Below are positions 52,792-60,274 of a stretch of 64,000 nt of DNA, piece by piece; within the stretch, counting starts at the first letter, position 1, and every line of letters starts with the position of its first letter. The translations under genes were made by a program, and so were the position numbers. Under the pieces are notes generated by a model, which was not told the origin of the DNA, did no database searches, and saw nothing but the letters and a program-made list of their open reading frames with translations. Source of the DNA: Salinigranum marinum (lineage in GTDB: Archaea > Halobacteriota > Halobacteria > Halobacteriales > Haloferacaceae); assembly GCF_024228675.1 (NCBI RefSeq), contig NZ_CP100462.1:1-64000 (forward strand), read 5' to 3'.

Positions 52792-52998
52792 CTAGTCGGT
52801 CAGTCCCAGGTCCTCGGCAGCGAGGTCGGCGATCCGGTCGACGATGTCGGCGTCGACGTGGGCGACGTCCGCGCCGTCGTGGCGGTTCTGGTTGTGCGTG
52901 GCGACCGCCTCGGCCAGGTCCGACAGGGCGACACGGCTCGTCGTCTCGCACTCGGGACAGATGACCGGGACCGTCGGCGCGTCGGCGTCGTCGCTCAT
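52792..52998 (-). CDS. Small zinc-ribbon-like protein, 68 residues
   Basis: Residues 14-17 are CPEC (PVICPECETTSRVALSDLAE), followed by an acidic helical tail. Only one CxxC pair is present, with His residues at about 35-47 that could add ligands. Its function is unknown. Composition and a clear ATG support a real gene. Confidence 0.6.
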   Translation of the reverse strand: MSDDADAPTVPVICPECETTSRVALSDLAEAVATHNQNRHDGADVAHVDADIVDRIADLAAEDLGLTD

Positions 52999-53239
52999 GG
53001 CTATCGACTCTCCGACGGCGACCGTGAAAACGCGATTGGTTCCGCTCTGTCACTGGTCGGTCACACCGTGGCGAGCGTGGTCGCCGTCGAACGAAGTACT
53101 GACCGTGTATTCTGTGGTCGCCCAATCACCAGTTGATCTTCATATCGAACGAGGCTCACCTCTTGCGTCGCACCTCCTCGACTGCGAGTCCCTGAAACCC
53201 CTACACTTAACACGGGTGGGGTGTAACTAATTTTGACAT

Positions 53240-53518
53240 ATGTTTAATCTAACCGGATTTCAGCGGGACCTCCTGTACGCGATCTCCTCGCAGTCGAAGC
53301 CGTCGGGTCAGGAGATCAAGGAGGTCCTGGAGCGGGACGTCGAAGAAGTCAGACACGGCCGCCTCTACCCGAACCTCGACACGCTCGTCGACCAGGAGTA
53401 CGTCGAGAAGGGGCAACTCGACCGACGCACGAACTACTACGAGATCACCGAGAAGGGCGAAAAGCTGCTCCGCGAGCGTCGCGAGTGGGAGAACGACCGC
53501 GTCGAGTTCTTCTCGTAA
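53240..53518 (+). CDS. PadR-like winged-helix regulator
   Basis: This 92-residue single-domain protein is similar to PadR-type winged helices: TGFQRDLLYAISSQSKPSGQ, then RLYPNLDTLVDQEYVEKGQL and the wing TNYYEITEKGEKLL. It has no C-terminal dimerisation coil beyond residue 90. PadR repressors act on nearby stress or exporter genes. The next gene downstream is PPK2, 209 bases away, preceded by a palindrome. A link is possible but unproven. Confidence 0.85.
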   Translation: MFNLTGFQRDLLYAISSQSKPSGQEIKEVLERDVEEVRHGRLYPNLDTLVDQEYVEKGQLDRRTNYYEITEKGEKLLRERREWENDRVEFFS

Positions 53519-53708
53519 CCGACAGGCAGGGTGAGTCGCCTCCGACGACCACCGCTCGCGCGGCCAGCCACCCGAGCGGTTCACTCGTCTGAGTCCCCCC
53601 GATCAGGCCCCCGTAGCCTCTCCGCTCTTCTTTCGTCGCTCCTGCCGTCGGTAGCTGCCAGTCTCCTCCCCGGTCGGCCGAGGAGCAGTTAATAATCTCC
53701 CTCACGTA

Positions 53709-53723
53709 CTATGTTGAACATAG
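53709..53723. promoter_or_regulatory. Palindrome CTATGTTGAACATAG before ppk2
   Basis: There are perfect 7-bp arms around G, ending five bases before ATG 53728. TTAATAAT upstream (about 53689-53696) could be the TATA box. If the transcript starts at the ATG, the palindrome lies between TATA and start, a classical repressor site. The inner TGTTGAACA is shared with the palindrome upstream of the IclR gene; that may be chance. Confidence 0.45.
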
Positions 53724-53727
53724 ACAC

Positions 53728-54558
53728 ATGGATCCATCCGACGTTCGGTACAAAAAGAGTGGGAAAATCAAGAAGAAAGACTACAAGCGCGAACTCGACC
53801 GCCTCCAAGAAGAACTGGTGAAGCTCCAGCGCTGGATCCAGGAGAAGGACCTGAAAGTCTGTGTCATCTTCGAGGGGCGCGACGCCGCAGGGAAAGGTGG
53901 CGTCATCAAACGGATCATGCGCCGGCTCAACCCACGGGTCGTCCGGGTCGAGGCGCTGGGCAAGCCCACCGAACGCGAGCAGGGACAGTGGTACTTCCAG
54001 CGGTACGCCGAGCGGCTTCCCACGGAGGGGGAGATGGTGCTGTTCGACCGCAGTTGGTACAACCGCGCGGGCGTCGAGCAGGTGATGGGGTTTTGTACCG
54101 ACGAGGAGTACGAGGAGTTCCTCCGCACCTGCCCGGAGTTCGAGCGGATGCTCGTTCGTTCGGGGATGATCCTCATCAAGTACTGGTTCTCGATCAGCGA
54201 CGAGGAACAGGAGCGGCGCTTCCGCAAGCGGAACCAGGACAAGAAAAAGCGGTGGAAGCTCAGCCCGATGGACCTCGAAGCCCGCGCCCGGTGGGCGGAG
54301 TACTCGCGGGCGAAAGACGAGATGTTCGCACACACGGACATCGAGGAGGCGCCGTGGTACGTCGTCCAAGCCGACGTGAAGAAACACGCCCGGCTCAACT
54401 GCATCACGCACCTGCTCGACCAGATCCCGTACGAGGATCTGACGCCCGACCCCATCGAGCTCCCCCCGCGCGAGGAGCGCGGGGAGTACGAGCGCCCGCC
54501 GATCGAAGACCAGACGTGGATCCCGGCCGTCTACGGCTCGAACCCCGTCGACGACTGA
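53728..54558 (+). CDS. ppk2: Polyphosphate kinase 2 family protein
   Basis: This 276-residue P-loop enzyme transfers phosphate between polyphosphate and nucleotides. Walker A is EGRDAAGKGGV (49-59), Walker B is VLFDRSWYNRAGVE, and the lid region KRNQDKKKRWKLSPMD is Lys/Arg-rich. Length and single-domain layout fit class I PPK2 enzymes. The N-terminus is Lys-rich. A role in polyphosphate or NTP homeostasis is inferred from family. Confidence 0.93.
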   Translation: MDPSDVRYKKSGKIKKKDYKRELDRLQEELVKLQRWIQEKDLKVCVIFEGRDAAGKGGVIKRIMRRLNPRVVRVEALGKPTEREQGQWYFQRYAERLPTEGEMVLFDRSWYNRAGVEQVMGFCTDEEYEEFLRTCPEFERMLVRSGMILIKYWFSISDEEQERRFRKRNQDKKKRWKLSPMDLEARARWAEYSRAKDEMFAHTDIEEAPWYVVQADVKKHARLNCITHLLDQIPYEDLTPDPIELPPREERGEYERPPIEDQTWIPAVYGSNPVDD

Positions 54559-54583
54559 GCGTCGATGGGGCCGATCGCGACGC

Positions 54584-55603
54584 TCACCACGCGCGCGTGA
54601 ACTCCAGTTTGAACACCGCCCCGTGGGGCTCGTTCGACTCGACCCACACGTCACCGCCGTACGTCTTCATCACCTGATCGACGAAGAAGAGGCTGAACCC
54701 GTTGCCGTGGTGGACCTGATCGATCTCCTCGCGGCCGAAGATCATCTCGTGGCGGCTCTCGAAGACGCCGGGACCGTTGTCGGCGACGCTGACGACGACC
54801 CGTTCCTCCTGGACGTCGAACGACACCTCGACGACGGGCTCCGACGAGGTGTTGTGCTCGACCGCGTTCTCGAGCACCTCCCAGAGAACCCGGCGGACGG
54901 TGTCGTTGGCGACGACGTGTGCCGGCTCGCACGCGTCGGCGTACTCGAAGCGGGCGTCGAACTCCCGCTCCGCGCGCTCGATGACCGGCCGGAGGGTCTC
55001 GCCGAGGGGGAGGGTGCTGACGACCGCCCGCTCCTGGGCGTTGAGCAGGTGTTCGAGGTCGCGAGCGGTGTCGGCGCTGTCGATGACGCCACCCAGGCGC
55101 TTTCGGATCTTCGAGACGGACTCTTGGGCGGTCTCGTCGTCCACCTGCGCGGCGAGCTGTTCGACGTGTCCCACGACGACGTTGATGTCGTTGCGGATGT
55201 TGTGGCGGAGGACCCGGTTGAGGATGCGGAGCGCGCGCGTGTGCCGACGCCGTTCGGTCAGATCGGTGAAGACGCCCGCGAGCATCTCCGTCTCCCCGCC
55301 GACCTCGATGGGGACTGCCGACCCCATGCCGTAGAAGACTCGGTTGTCGGCCGTCAGCAGTTCGCACTCGCCGGCCCACTGCTCGTCGCACATGATCTGT
55401 TCGGCGACGTCCTCGAGGATCGTGTCGTCGACGAGGATCTCCGTCACCGGGGTCCCGATGAGGGTCTCGCGGCTCTCGTAACGGAGGAAGTCGGCGGCTG
55501 CGGCGTTGGCGTCGCGGATTCGAAATTCGAAGTCAATCACCAGTGCCGGGTTCTCGATGGAGTAAAACACCGCCTCGTAGATTTCGGGTGCGAGATCAGA
55601 CAT
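54584..55603 (-). CDS. PAS-domain sensor histidine kinase
   Basis: This 339-residue soluble kinase has an N-terminal PAS domain (about 8-118, ending VFTDLTERRR), a haloarchaeal H-box ILNRVLRHNIRNDINVVVGH with phosphoacceptor His134, and an HATPase_c domain (N box LWEVLENAVEHN, G1 box VADNGPGV, G2 box GNGFSLFFVDQVM). There is no membrane segment or response regulator next to it, so it is probably a cytoplasmic sensor with an unlinked partner. It is convergent with ppk2. Confidence 0.9.
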   Translation of the reverse strand: MSDLAPEIYEAVFYSIENPALVIDFEFRIRDANAAAADFLRYESRETLIGTPVTEILVDDTILEDVAEQIMCDEQWAGECELLTADNRVFYGMGSAVPIEVGGETEMLAGVFTDLTERRRHTRALRILNRVLRHNIRNDINVVVGHVEQLAAQVDDETAQESVSKIRKRLGGVIDSADTARDLEHLLNAQERAVVSTLPLGETLRPVIERAEREFDARFEYADACEPAHVVANDTVRRVLWEVLENAVEHNTSSEPVVEVSFDVQEERVVVSVADNGPGVFESRHEMIFGREEIDQVHHGNGFSLFFVDQVMKTYGGDVWVESNEPHGAVFKLEFTRAW

Positions 55604-55738
55604 AGGGACGGATCTGCCGGCTGATTCGCCCGTCGCACCGTTAATGTTGCGGGAGTAAAATCAAAACCGATACTCGACGGCGAGCCGGCGGCGGTCGACT
55701 GGCGTGGTCCGCCGCCGGTCAGCCGTCCACCGGAGCCC

Positions 55739-56710
55739 TCACTTGAGCCCGCGCGCTTTCACGTCGACTTCGAGGAGGTGGCGCATCCCGTCGACGAACG
55801 CGTGGAGGTCGACGGTGTCGACGTCGTACTCCGTGGAGACGAGCTTGCTGTAGGTCTCGTTCCACGTCAGCAGGTGCTCGCGTTCGATCCCCGCGTCCTT
55901 GATCCGGCTGGCGAGACGCTCGTTCGGGACATCGACGTCGCGGATCTCCGCCTCGGAGACGACCCCGCGCTCGATGGCCTCGATGACGACGCGCGAGGTG
56001 TAGTCGCACTCGTCGAGTTCGCGCTCCCAGGTGGTGATCCAGTTCCCGATGCGGGCCAGACGCTGGGCGTCCCACGTCACGTCGCGGAGCGTCGCCAGGT
56101 CCGCGCGGTCGAAGCCGGGCGAGAACGCGAGGTCGATGTCGACGTAGATGAACAACAGCATGTTGTGGGTGTCGTACAGCTCCGCCCCACGGGGACTCGC
56201 TAGCTGTGGCCCGTCGTTCACTAGCCGGTTGTAGTCCATCGTGTTGAGCGACTGTCGGAGGTCGAACTCGAACAGTTCGCGGAAATCCGCCCGACGGGGA
56301 GCCTGGTCGAGGTACGCCTCGGTGAGCGCCCACGACTCTTCGAGGAGTCCCAGGGCGTCGGCGTCGACCCCGGGCGCGTCCGCGTCACACTGGGTCGACA
56401 CGAACGGGATCTTCCGTCCCTGCTCGAACGTCTCCTTGTCGCGGTGTCGCTCCGAGAGGTCGTCGAGGACGGTCATGAACAGCGAGAAGCAGAACTTCGT
56501 CTTCCGCGCCGTCTCGGCGTGCTCGTCGGCGACCGAGGAGAGCCGAAATCCCGGGAACACGTAGTAGAGCCACTGCCAGAGCAGTTCGTCGCGGTCCTCG
56601 GTCACCGCGGCGTAGTGGTCGATCAGCGGATCGAGCTCCGCCGGGAGTTCGGTTCGTGTCATGTCGCGGACGATGCGGGGAAGCTGTCGGGTCGTGGTTG
56701 TCGTCGCCAT
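55739..56710 (-). CDS. Candidate class I terpene synthase-like protein
   Basis: This 323-residue all-helical-looking protein carries the two Mg2+-binding motifs of class I terpene cyclases at correct spacing. The Asp-rich motif is D83-D84-L-S-E87 (FMTVLDDLSERHRDK). The NSE triad is N223-x3-T227-x3-E231 (IGNWITTWERELDE), 140 residues later, as in bacterial sesquiterpene synthases. Arg174 lies 49 residues before N223, near where the diphosphate-sensing Arg is expected. Length fits a single alpha-domain cyclase. Family membership is inferred from motifs only. It is divergent from a small wHTH gene across a very AT-rich region. No prenyltransferase is adjacent. Confidence 0.55.
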   Translation of the reverse strand: MATTTTTRQLPRIVRDMTRTELPAELDPLIDHYAAVTEDRDELLWQWLYYVFPGFRLSSVADEHAETARKTKFCFSLFMTVLDDLSERHRDKETFEQGRKIPFVSTQCDADAPGVDADALGLLEESWALTEAYLDQAPRRADFRELFEFDLRQSLNTMDYNRLVNDGPQLASPRGAELYDTHNMLLFIYVDIDLAFSPGFDRADLATLRDVTWDAQRLARIGNWITTWERELDECDYTSRVVIEAIERGVVSEAEIRDVDVPNERLASRIKDAGIEREHLLTWNETYSKLVSTEYDVDTVDLHAFVDGMRHLLEVDVKARGLK

Positions 56711-56719
56711 ACGTCGAAA

Positions 56720-56825
56720 TTCAACACATTCTGGGAGAGCATAAAATTATTCATTCGATAACTGTTTAATTTAATATAAAATATATAAGTAAAAAAGTTA
56801 TACAAGAAAAGATGTAAGATAGCGA
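56720..56825. promoter_or_regulatory. Very AT-rich promoter island
   Basis: From about 56742 to 56820 the sequence is roughly 80-85% A+T (for example TTTAATTTAATATAAAATAT), in strong contrast to flanking genes of about 65-70% GC. A second AT patch is at 56942-56985 (AATGATAATAATTTAC...AATTATATATGG). It lies upstream of the terpene synthase-like gene and, across about 300 bases, of the divergent wHTH gene. Several TATA boxes are possible. Confidence 0.5.
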
Positions 56826-56848
56826 AACCGGTAGAACGGACGCCTCTC

Positions 56849-56877
56849 CGGGGACGTTCACGCGCTGGACGTCCCCG
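56849..56877. other. GC-rich hairpin within the AT-rich island
   Basis: CGGGGACGT (56849-56857) pairs with ACGTCCCCG (56869-56877) around an 11-base loop: a perfect 9-bp stem lying between two AT-rich blocks. It could be an operator, a transcription terminator or part of a small RNA. No coding frame is supported there. Confidence 0.4.
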
Positions 56878-57006
56878 AAGGCCCGGTTCACGGGGGGTTG
56901 CTGCGGATCGCGCGCGGTTCGCCTCTCCCTGACCGATGAACGATAATGATAATAATTTACTACGGAACGAGTTAATTATATATGGCTGGCAGTCGACGTG
57001 TCTCCC

Positions 57007-57243
57007 ATGACGCAACTCGCCGCCCCCACGACGCAGTCGACGACCGTCGACCCGCTCCCGTCCGCCATCGACTCCGCCAGCGCGAAGCTGGTCTACCTCT
57101 ATCTCGACACCGTCGGTCCGACGACGATCACGGAGCTATCGGCAGCGCTCGACATGCGGATGCTCGGCCTCTACAGCGTCCTCGACACTCTCGCGAGCGA
57201 CGGACTCGTCGACTCCGAGGGCGAGACGTACTTCCTGGCCTGA
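57007..57243 (+). CDS. Small winged-helix protein
   Basis: This 78-residue protein has a central wHTH (LVYLYLDTVGPTTITELSAA then RMLGLYSVLDTLASDGLVD) preceded by a Thr/Pro-rich leader. The shape matches haloarchaeal TrmB/MarR-like small HTH proteins. ATG 57007 is preferred over GTG 56998. It is divergent from the terpene synthase-like gene and may regulate it. Confidence 0.75.
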   Translation: MTQLAAPTTQSTTVDPLPSAIDSASAKLVYLYLDTVGPTTITELSAALDMRMLGLYSVLDTLASDGLVDSEGETYFLA

Positions 57244-57353
57244 GTCGGTCTCCTCGTCCCGTTCGTCCCCCGGTCTCCGTCCGTGTTTTTCCCCGTGCGT
57301 CCGGCGACGGATGTCCCAGCGTCGACGCTGCGACGGAGAGGCGCCAAGACCGG

Positions 57354-57578
57354 TCAGCGCAACAGCAGCGCGATTCCGACGAGGTAGCCGACCCCCACCG
57401 CCAGGAACGTGTACTCCGCCGCCTCGAACAGGGCGACGGACGTCGCCGACGCGACGACGACGGGGGTCACGACGGCGACGACGAGCAACAGCGGGAAGAA
57501 CACGCCCCAGCCGAGACTCCGGAGGCGAGGGTGCTGGTTCGGGACGCTGGGGGGCTCGGAGCCGGCGTCGTCGTCCAT
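57354..57578 (-). CDS. Small two-helix membrane protein
   Basis: This 74-residue protein has an acidic N-terminus (MDDDAGSEPP) and two hydrophobic helices (VFFPLLLVVAVVTPVVVASA and YTFLAVGVGYLVGIALLL). The family is unrecognised. Length, charge distribution and ATG support a real gene. Confidence 0.6.
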   Translation of the reverse strand: MDDDAGSEPPSVPNQHPRLRSLGWGVFFPLLLVVAVVTPVVVASATSVALFEAAEYTFLAVGVGYLVGIALLLR

Positions 57579-57810
57579 CTCACGCCTCCCGGACGGGGGA
57601 GACAACGCTGTTCGCGGTGCTGTACCGACCCACGCGACGGCAGCACGTGGGACTCTCGGGGGGAGTGGCGGGGACCATCGCCGGGCGAACACACACGGTG
57701 AGCGCTGATAATCGTGACGGTCCCGCGACAATTGTCGCGGTGGATCGCGCGACGGGCGAGCCCGCACGGAGAACAGACGGTATAAGAGGCTGTGGGGACT
57801 GCGCCGAACC

Positions 57811-58698
57811 ATGCAGGTCGGCTCCCGTCAGTGCGTGCTCAACCCCCAGAGCGGGACGGCCGACCACGCCGACTACGTCCGTCGGCTGATGGGTGCGCGC
57901 GGCTTCGCGGTCGACGAGACCGAGAGCAAGGCCCACGCGATCGAACTCGGTCGCGAGGCCGGTCGGGACGGCGTCTCGACGCTCGCCGTCTGCGGCGGCG
58001 ACGGCACTGTCAACGACGTCCTCAGAGGTGTGTACGAGGTCGGTGCCGTCGAGGAGATCACCCTCGCCGTCGTCCCGACCGGCACGGCGAACCTCCTCGC
58101 GGGGACGGTCGGGATCCGCGGCGTCGACCACGGCATCGAGGTGGCCGACACCGGCTCCGTGCGGGGCGTCGACCTCGGCGTCGCGGCCGACCACCCGTTC
58201 GTCGTCTCGGCGATCGCGGGGCTCCCGGCCGACGCCAGCACCGCGACTTCCGACGCGCTGAAAGAGCGGTTCGGCACGCTCGCGTTTCTCCTGTCGGGCG
58301 CACGCGAGACGCTGGCGTTCGACGGCCTCGACATCCACGTCTCGACCGACGGCGAGACGGTCTTCGACGGGTCAGCGCTGTCGGTGCTCGTCGGCAACGC
58401 CCGGAAGTTCGTCGAGGAGGGCGGGCAGGCCGCCATGGAGGACGGCCGCTTCGACGTCGCCGTCGTCGAGGAGATGCCGCCGCCGACCGCCGTCGCCGAA
58501 GCGGTCGCCCACCGGCTGCTCGCCAGGGGGACCGAGGGCGTCACGCACCTCCGCGCGGGATCGGTGACGATCGAGAGCGCGGAGCCGATCACGTTCAGCC
58601 TCGACGGCGAACTGAAACGACACGACCGCCTCTCGCTGTGCGTCCGCCCGGGGGCGCTCGACCTCCGCGTCGGCAAGGGATACGAGCCGACCCCGTAG
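57811..58698 (+). CDS. Diacylglycerol/lipid kinase family protein
   Basis: This 295-residue protein has the DAGK catalytic motif CGGDGTVNDV (61-70) and PTGTANLLAGT, followed by a C-terminal beta domain (SVTIESAEPITFSLDGE). It is similar to YegS/DgkB-type lipid kinases, which use ATP to phosphorylate membrane lipids. In haloarchaea the substrate may be an isoprenoid diol or archaeol-type lipid. It opens after a promoter region that ends the divergent small membrane gene. Confidence 0.88.
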   Translation: MQVGSRQCVLNPQSGTADHADYVRRLMGARGFAVDETESKAHAIELGREAGRDGVSTLAVCGGDGTVNDVLRGVYEVGAVEEITLAVVPTGTANLLAGTVGIRGVDHGIEVADTGSVRGVDLGVAADHPFVVSAIAGLPADASTATSDALKERFGTLAFLLSGARETLAFDGLDIHVSTDGETVFDGSALSVLVGNARKFVEEGGQAAMEDGRFDVAVVEEMPPPTAVAEAVAHRLLARGTEGVTHLRAGSVTIESAEPITFSLDGELKRHDRLSLCVRPGALDLRVGKGYEPTP

Positions 58699-58729
58699 CG
58701 ACCGCGCGGACACACGCACACGGGGACTA

Positions 58730-58790
58730 CCGAGTTCACTCTCCCGTGGCTCCCGGCTCCACGCGGCTCCCGAGTTCACTCTCCCGTGGC
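58730..58790. repeat. Direct repeat of 21 bp between the lipid kinase and MFS genes
   Basis: Two identical 21-bp copies containing GAGTTCACTCTCCCGTGGC start at 58730 and 58770, 40 bases apart. They lie in the spacer before the MFS gene. Probably a small duplication; function unknown. Confidence 0.5.
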
Positions 58791-58925
58791 CCGACTTCAC
58801 GGCCCCGGCTCCCATGCGCCACGTGGCCGTCGTCCGGCGACCCCACTGACTCGATCCATCCGTGTCTGGCGGCAAAGGAGTCCGACAGCGGGCCGATTAT
58901 CAGCCGGAGCGGCGAACCGGAAGCA

Positions 58926-60149
58926 GTGACAGAGAGCGCCGAGCGCGCGTCAGTGACGGCGGCGTCGACCGACCGCGGGGCCCGCGACCGATGGCTCCTC
59001 GTCGCCGGGGCGAGCCTCGTCTCCGTCGCCCTCGGCGCGTACGAGATCTCGCCGGCCAGCGTGACGCCGCTCATCCGCGAGTCGACGGGTGTGGGCCCGG
59101 CGGGCGCGGGACTGGTGGTGAGCGCCATGTTCGGGACGGCGGTGGTCGCGAGCCTGCCGGTCGGGGCGGTGCTCGACCGGGTGGACTCCCGGCGCGCGGT
59201 GGCGGTCGCCGTCGCCTCGCTGTTCGTCGCCGGCGCGTGGGGCTGGTTCGCCGGCGAACGCGGCGACTACGGCTCGCTGTTGGCTTCGCGGGTGCTCGGC
59301 GGGATCGGCTACGTCGTCGTCTGGAACGCCGCGATCGACATGGTGAGCGAGGCCGTCGCCCCGGAGCGACGAGCGACCGCCGTCGGTGTCTTCACCGCCA
59401 GCGGCCCCGTCGGCTTCGCGCTGGGCCAGAGCACCGCCCCGTTGATCGCCGCGCGCTTCGGCTGGCCGGCCATCTTCGTCGCGTTCAACGGGCTCTCGCT
59501 CGTCGGACTGGCGCTGTTCTGGCCGACCAGCCGGGGACTCGGCGCGGTCGGCGGCGAGGACCCGCCAACGCTGGCTGAACTCGGCGGTGTCCTCCGCCTG
59601 CGAGCCGTCTGGCTCGTCGGCAGTCTCGGGTTTCTCGGCTACTCGATCTACCTGTTCGTCAACAGCTGGGCTCCCTCGTACCTCGTCGAGACGCAGGGGC
59701 TCTCGCTCGGCGTCAGTGGCCTGCTCGTCGCGGTGTTCCCCGCGATCGGGATCCTCTCACGGGTCAGCAGCGGCCTGGTCTCCGACCGGCTGTTCGACGG
59801 CCGGCGCCGCCCGGTCGTCGTCGCCTCGTTCGTCGTCGCGACCCCGCTGGTGGCGAGTTTCGCCGTGGTCGAGTCGGTGGCGCTGCTCGTCGCCGTGCTG
59901 CTCGTCGCTGGGTTCGCGATCCAGCTGACCCTGGGGCTGTCGTTCGCGTACGCCCGCGAACTCGTCGCGTCGCGGGTCGGCGCGACGGCGGTGGCGTTCC
60001 AGACGAGCGTCGGTCTCGCGGGGGCGTTCGTCGCCCCGATCGCGGGCGGCGCGCTCATCGAGACGTGGGGGTACGTGGCGGCGTTCGCCGCCGCGAGCGT
60101 GCTCGCCGGCCTCGGCGTCGTACTCGCGTGGCGCGCGCCCGAGCCGTGA
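58926..60149 (+). CDS. MFS transporter (CynX/NarK-like)
   Basis: This is a 407-residue membrane protein with about twelve hydrophobic segments. Opening landmarks are YEISPASVTPLIRESTGVG, then GAVLDRVDSRRAV (loop 2-3 motif) and RVLGGIGYVVVWNAA. GTG 58926 is used; the frame continues upstream but without a plausible N-terminus. Substrate is unknown. It is followed by the CARDB/MacAB-like operon in the same direction after a 125-base gap. Confidence 0.87.
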   Translation: MTESAERASVTAASTDRGARDRWLLVAGASLVSVALGAYEISPASVTPLIRESTGVGPAGAGLVVSAMFGTAVVASLPVGAVLDRVDSRRAVAVAVASLFVAGAWGWFAGERGDYGSLLASRVLGGIGYVVVWNAAIDMVSEAVAPERRATAVGVFTASGPVGFALGQSTAPLIAARFGWPAIFVAFNGLSLVGLALFWPTSRGLGAVGGEDPPTLAELGGVLRLRAVWLVGSLGFLGYSIYLFVNSWAPSYLVETQGLSLGVSGLLVAVFPAIGILSRVSSGLVSDRLFDGRRRPVVVASFVVATPLVASFAVVESVALLVAVLLVAGFAIQLTLGLSFAYARELVASRVGATAVAFQTSVGLAGAFVAPIAGGALIETWGYVAAFAAASVLAGLGVVLAWRAPEP

Positions 60150-60274
60150 CGGGAGCGCGGACACCGACGCCGGCCCACCGGCCGCTGCGCTCGCGAGGTG
60201 CGTATCGTCGCCGACTCGACGCCCCCTCGGCCCCGACAGTCTTTTGCTCGGTCCACCGCTAGCCCGGTCATCAG

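Noticed and set aside
57792-58925. Upstream extension of the MFS transporter frame
   Set aside because: It runs in another frame through the lipid kinase gene and is Arg-rich. GTG 58926 fits the first membrane segment.
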